Below are positions 61,476 to 64,000 of a stretch of 64,000 nt of DNA, piece by piece. Under the pieces are notes generated by a model. It did no database searches. It had not been told where the DNA came from and was given only the letters and a program-made list of their open reading frames with translations. The position numbers and the translations under genes are program-made. The stretch is from Gordonia mangrovi. Its GTDB lineage: Bacteria > Actinomycetota > Actinomycetes > Mycobacteriales > Mycobacteriaceae. Where the stretch lies: positions 2,418,001 through 2,482,000 of the forward strand of contig NZ_CP102850.1 in the NCBI RefSeq assembly GCF_024734075.1. Reading direction: 5' to 3'. Positions within the stretch are counted from its first letter, which is position 1; every line of letters begins with the position of its first letter.

Positions 61476-62441
61476 TCAGTTCACGGTCAGCAGGATCTTG
61501 CCGATCGCGTCGCCGCTGTCGAGGCGGGCGTGGGCTGCCTCGGCGTCGGCGAGTCCGAAGGTGGAGTCGACGATCGGTAGCACCTCGCCGGAGTCGAGCA
61601 GCGGCCAGGTGATCCGCCGTGTCGTGGCCACCACCTCGGCCTTCGAGTTGCTTCCGGTGACCGGGCGTGATCGCAATGTGGTGCCGATGACCGACGCCCG
61701 TTTGGTCATCAGCGCCGCGATGGACAGTTCGGCCTTGGTGCCGCCCTGCATGCCGATGATGACCAGCCGGCCGCCGGTGTTGAGTGCCCTGACATTCTGT
61801 TCGAGGTACTTGGCGCCCATGATGTCGAGGATGACGTCGGCGCCACCGCACTCCCGGATGATGTCGACGAAGTCGTCGTCGGCGTAGTTGATGAGGACCT
61901 CGGCGCCCAGTTCACGGCACCGATCCAACTTCTGCGCGGTCCGCGCGGTGACGGCCACGCGCGCACCGATCGCGTGCGCGACCTGGATGGCGTGCGTCCC
62001 GATCCCCGACGACCCGCCGTGGATCAGCAGCAGCTCCCCGGATGCCAGATGCCCGGCGTCGAACACGTTGGACGCGACCGTGCACGCCACCTCGGGTAGC
62101 GCGGCCGCACTGACGAGATCGACGGCGGTCGGCTTGGGCAGCACCTGCACCGCCGGCACCGCGACCTTCTCCGCGTAACCGCCGCCGGCCAGAAGTGCAC
62201 AGACCTCGTCGCCGACCTTCCAGCCCGACACATGCTCACCCAGCGCGGCGATCCGGCCGGACACCTCGAGCCCGAGGGTGTCCACCGCGCCGGGCGGCGG
62301 CGGATACAGGCCCTTGCGCTGCAGTAGATCCGCTCGGTTGACGCCCGCGGCCACGACGTCGATGACGACCTCGTGCGGGCCCGGCTCGGGATCGGGCAGA
62401 GTGACGACGGACAGCTGATCGGTTCCGGCTATTGCGCGCAC
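61476..62441 (-). CDS. NAD(P)H quinone oxidoreductase (zeta-crystallin type)
   Basis: A 321-residue zinc-independent MDR-family reductase like Rv3777. The N-terminal catalytic part has AAGVNRADLLQRKGLYPPPP, GLEVSGRIAALGE and KVGDEVCALLAGGGYAE; the Rossmann part has LLIHGGSSGIGTHAIQVA. GTG at 62441 was chosen because TAGTGT (plus 62449-62454) lies 7 nt upstream in the leaderless pattern seen elsewhere here; a GTG at 62459 would add six residues. The run Rv3777, Rv3778c, Rv3780-3783 in M. tuberculosis is conserved in content here, with an inserted MarR gene. Confidence 0.85.
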   Translation of the reverse strand: MRAIAGTDQLSVVTLPDPEPGPHEVVIDVVAAGVNRADLLQRKGLYPPPPGAVDTLGLEVSGRIAALGEHVSGWKVGDEVCALLAGGGYAEKVAVPAVQVLPKPTAVDLVSAAALPEVACTVASNVFDAGHLASGELLLIHGGSSGIGTHAIQVAHAIGARVAVTARTAQKLDRCRELGAEVLINYADDDFVDIIRECGGADVILDIMGAKYLEQNVRALNTGGRLVIIGMQGGTKAELSIAALMTKRASVIGTTLRSRPVTGSNSKAEVVATTRRITWPLLDSGEVLPIVDSTFGLADAEAAHARLDSGDAIGKILLTVN

Positions 62442-62519
62442 CCTGCCGACACTAGTCACCGGTCGGTCGCCTGGGCCGATGTGCTCGCGACCTGCCTTCT
62501 CCAGTAGCCTCGTGCGCAG

Positions 62520-62604
62520 GGAAGCGTGGCAGAGCGGCCGAATGCACTCGCCTTGAAAGCGAGCGTGGGTAAAACCACCGGGGGTTCAAATCCCTCCGCT
62601 TCCG
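62520..62604 (+). tRNA. tRNA-Ser (anticodon TGA)
   Basis: The acceptor arm GGAAGCG (62520-62526) pairs with CGCTTCC (62597-62603), with discriminator G at 62604. The anticodon stem CTCGC/GCGAG encloses the loop CTTGAAA, with TGA at 62554-62556. A long variable arm typical of serine tRNAs precedes the T-arm GGGGGTTCAAATCCC(T)CC. The encoded 3' end reads GCA, so CCA is completed after transcription. Confidence 0.96.
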
Positions 62605-62622
62605 CAGAGCATCGCTGCTGAA

Positions 62623-62690
62623 TGCAGAAACCTCACCTGTCGCCGGCGACCTTCGTTGTGCGGAAGGTCTGTGGCGAGAGGTGAGGTCTC
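62623..62690. repeat. Hairpin repeat next to tRNA-Ser, copy 1
   Basis: TGCAGAAACCTCACCTGTCG through GGCGAGAGGTGAGGTCTC. Arms ACCTCACCT-TCGCC and GGCGA-AGGTGAGGT pair around a variable loop that itself contains ACCTTC/GAAGGT. A sibling unit lies at 62781-62850. The 283-bp stretch 62605-62887 has no convincing gene. Confidence 0.8.
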
Positions 62691-62780
62691 GTGGTCGGGT
62701 GGATGTGCGCGGTCAGCGCAGGCGGGAGCGCCGTCGACAGCCTGTTCATTCGCGCGAATGAACTCGCGTAAGGGGCTCAA

Positions 62781-62850
62781 TGCAGAGACCTCACCACTTG
62801 CCACAGACCCTCCGCGCGTCGGAGGTCCCTGGCGGCAGGTGAGGTCTTTG
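62781..62850. repeat. Hairpin repeat next to tRNA-Ser, copy 2
   Basis: TGCAGAGACCTCACCACTTG through GGCGGCAGGTGAGGTCTTTG. It shares the arms (ACCTCACC, AGGTGAGGTCT) and the TGCAGA lead with copy 1 in the same orientation, but has a different loop (ACCCTCCG/CGGAGGTC), which pairs within itself. This compensatory change suggests selection on structure. Confidence 0.8.
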
Positions 62851-62887
62851 GCGCGGCGGCATGCATCCGGCTCGAGATGCGCGTTGC

Positions 62888-63703
62888 TCAGCCGGCGACC
62901 GTGGCGGTCACCTGCAGGTACTCCCATTGCATGACGCCGTCATGCAGGTACCGGTCGGCGAGGCCGGCGATCGCGGCGTCGAGTTCGGCCGCGCGGTCGG
63001 TGTCGTCGCCGATGGTGCGGTAGGCGGCGATGGTGGGTCCGTAGGTGGCCTTGAAGAAGTCCCGGAACGCGGCACCGTCGGCGAAGTCGGTCACCTCGAG
63101 GGTTGCGGTGGTCGCGACGAGGTCGTGTACCCGTTCACCGAACAGACCGGCCACGTGGGTGGCATCTCCCCAGAGCACGCCGGGCTGCGCCCCGGGCGGG
63201 GGAGCGGGTGCGTAGGGCTTCATCACCTTGAACAGCTCACCGATGAAACCCGTTGGGGTCCAATTGATCAGACCGATCCGACCACCTGTTCGGGTGACCC
63301 GCGCGAGTTCGTCGGCGCACTCCTGGTGATGCGGTGCGAACATCACCCCGACACACGACACCGCGACATCGAAGGTGTCGTCGTCGAACGGGAGATACTC
63401 GGCATCCGCTGTGCGCCAGACGATACCGAGATCCGGGAACCGACTCTCGCCGGTCTGCAACAGTTCCGGGGTGAGGTCCGTGGCGACCACGTGGGCCCCG
63501 GTCCGGGCGGCCGGAACGGCCACATTGCCTGCGCCGGCGGCGATGTCGACCACTTTGTCGCTGGCGCCGATGCCGGTGGCCGTCACCAGCTGCGGCCCGA
63601 GGTCGGCGATGACGTCGGCTACCGCGGGATAGTCGCCGGACGCCCACATCGCGCGATGACGCTGCTTGATCGTGGCGTCGGTGGTGATGCTGTCGATTGT
63701 CAT
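62888..63703 (-). CDS. Class I SAM-dependent methyltransferase
   Basis: A 271-residue methyltransferase of the UbiE/COQ5-like type. The SAM-binding motif I is VVDIAAGAGNVAVPAARTG, followed by VVATDLTPELL, the motif near DAEYLPFDDDTFDVAVSCVGVMF and the post-motif RTGGRIGLINWTP. The substrate is unknown. ATG at 63703 has AGGAGA upstream; the open frame reaches 63787 but lacks a site. It is divergent from a partial HxlR gene, with a palindrome between (63811-63824). Confidence 0.85.
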   Translation of the reverse strand: MTIDSITTDATIKQRHRAMWASGDYPAVADVIADLGPQLVTATGIGASDKVVDIAAGAGNVAVPAARTGAHVVATDLTPELLQTGESRFPDLGIVWRTADAEYLPFDDDTFDVAVSCVGVMFAPHHQECADELARVTRTGGRIGLINWTPTGFIGELFKVMKPYAPAPPPGAQPGVLWGDATHVAGLFGERVHDLVATTATLEVTDFADGAAFRDFFKATYGPTIAAYRTIGDDTDRAAELDAAIAGLADRYLHDGVMQWEYLQVTATVAG

Positions 63704-63810
63704 GAACTCGTCTCCTGATGTGGAAGGGACCCGGTGATGCGCTCTACCGGCCGGGTACCGGCGTGACGGGGAGTGCCCAGTCACCATCCCGCGGGCGGGG
63801 CCGACGCATC

Positions 63811-63824
63811 CAGATCAAGATCTG
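63811..63824. promoter_or_regulatory. Palindrome between methyltransferase and HxlR genes
   Basis: CAGATC-AA-GATCTG is a perfect inverted repeat in the 204-bp divergent gap (63704-63907). It may be an operator for the adjacent HxlR regulator; nothing else clear lies in the gap. Confidence 0.45.
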
Positions 63825-63907
63825 AACTACCTCCGGTTCACAATCTGTACTGGTCAACCGCCGCACGTGGGTGTGTACTGAACGCGGCGGAGCAAAGGTG
63901 GTGTGCG

Positions 63908-64000
63908 ATGACCTCGTATGGACAGTTCTGTCCGGTCGCGAAGGCGATGGAACTCCTCGACGAACGGTGGACGATCCTCGTCGTCCGTGAACTGTTGTTG
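63908..64000 (+). CDS. HxlR-family regulator, N-terminal fragment
   Basis: ATG at 63908 after AAAGGTGG opens TSYGQFCPVAKAMELLDERW then TILVVRELLL, the conserved start of HxlR regulators, and runs off the window end. The Cys of FCPVAKA is the conserved one. It probably controls the divergent methyltransferase gene. Confidence 0.75.
   Translation, partial: MTSYGQFCPVAKAMELLDERWTILVVRELLL

Noticed and set aside
62520..62850. Integration site or genomic island next to tRNA-Ser
   Set aside because: No integrase and no repeated copy of the tRNA 3' end was seen; the downstream repeats do not match the tRNA.
62586..62934. Small open frames on both strands in the gap after tRNA-Ser
   Set aside because: They run through the hairpin repeats, lack ribosome sites and show no domain.

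Overview
The window comes from a high-GC mycolic-acid-bearing actinomycete of the order Mycobacteriales. A Gordonia-like genus fits best, but the genus cannot be fixed from sequence alone. The evidence is a nearly complete arabinogalactan and mycolate assembly region: the end of aftB, two antigen-85-type mycolyltransferases (one with a C-terminal LGFP repeat), a Culp6/Rv3802c-type esterase, fadD32-pks13-accD4, five Emb arabinosyltransferases, aftA, dprE1/dprE2, a GtrA protein, glfT1 with the galactan ABC exporter, and bpa. Gene content follows the M. tuberculosis Rv3777-Rv3805c region, but it is rearranged and interspersed with unrelated genes.

Layout. 1-5.3 kb: aftB (partial), two mycolyltransferases, a DUF732 lipoprotein and a Culp6-like esterase. 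5.3-7.9 kb: an inserted NDH-2-like flavoprotein and an F420-type LLM oxidoreductase. 8.1-17.1 kb: fadD32-pks13-accD4, the mycolic acid condensation unit. 17.2-21.7 kb: accessory genes (EAL/DICT protein, Dps, VIT metal transporter, VapBC, MpaB-like protein). 21.8-38.5 kb: five emb genes, arranged as two head-to-head embA-embB pairs plus one embC converging on the second pair. 38.6-40.1 kb: aroQ and a small SRPBCC-ArsR operon behind a palindromic repeat. 40.1-45.1 kb: dprE1-dprE2-aftA-MBL hydrolase on the minus strand. 45.2-54.2 kb: DUF2254 protein, two CrtI-like flavoproteins, lipase, aldo-keto reductase, DHA2 drug exporter, GtrA. 54.2-56.4 kb: LLM oxidoreductase behind a KstR-like box, HxlR regulator and a broken thioesterase. 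56.4-62.5 kb: glfT1-wzt-wzm, bpa, a cysteine-desulfurase-like protein, MarR regulator and quinone oxidoreductase. 62.5-64 kb: tRNA-Ser, two hairpin repeats, a methyltransferase and a partial HxlR regulator.

How the genes work together. DprE1/DprE2 make decaprenyl-phospho-arabinose, and AftA, the Emb proteins and AftB build arabinan on galactan. GlfT1 starts galactan, and the Wzm/Wzt transporter exports it. FadD32, Pks13 and AccD4 make mycolic acids, which the antigen-85 proteins attach to arabinan or trehalose.

Most notable: (i) duplication of an embA-embB unit, with both pairs sharing the same ATGACTGA overlap and with EmbB paralogues that carry unusual active-site residues (Val at the Met306 position, Gln at the Glu327 position, and loss of the Trp592 equivalent in one copy); (ii) interspersed palindromic repeats, two types of which lie inside pks13 linkers, while another abuts a truncated thioesterase gene; (iii) a recurring TANNNT hexamer 6-9 nt before start codons that lack Shine-Dalgarno sequences, suggesting widespread leaderless transcription; (iv) recognisable operators (CRP/GlxR-like, KstR-like, ArsR-type, VapB palindrome).
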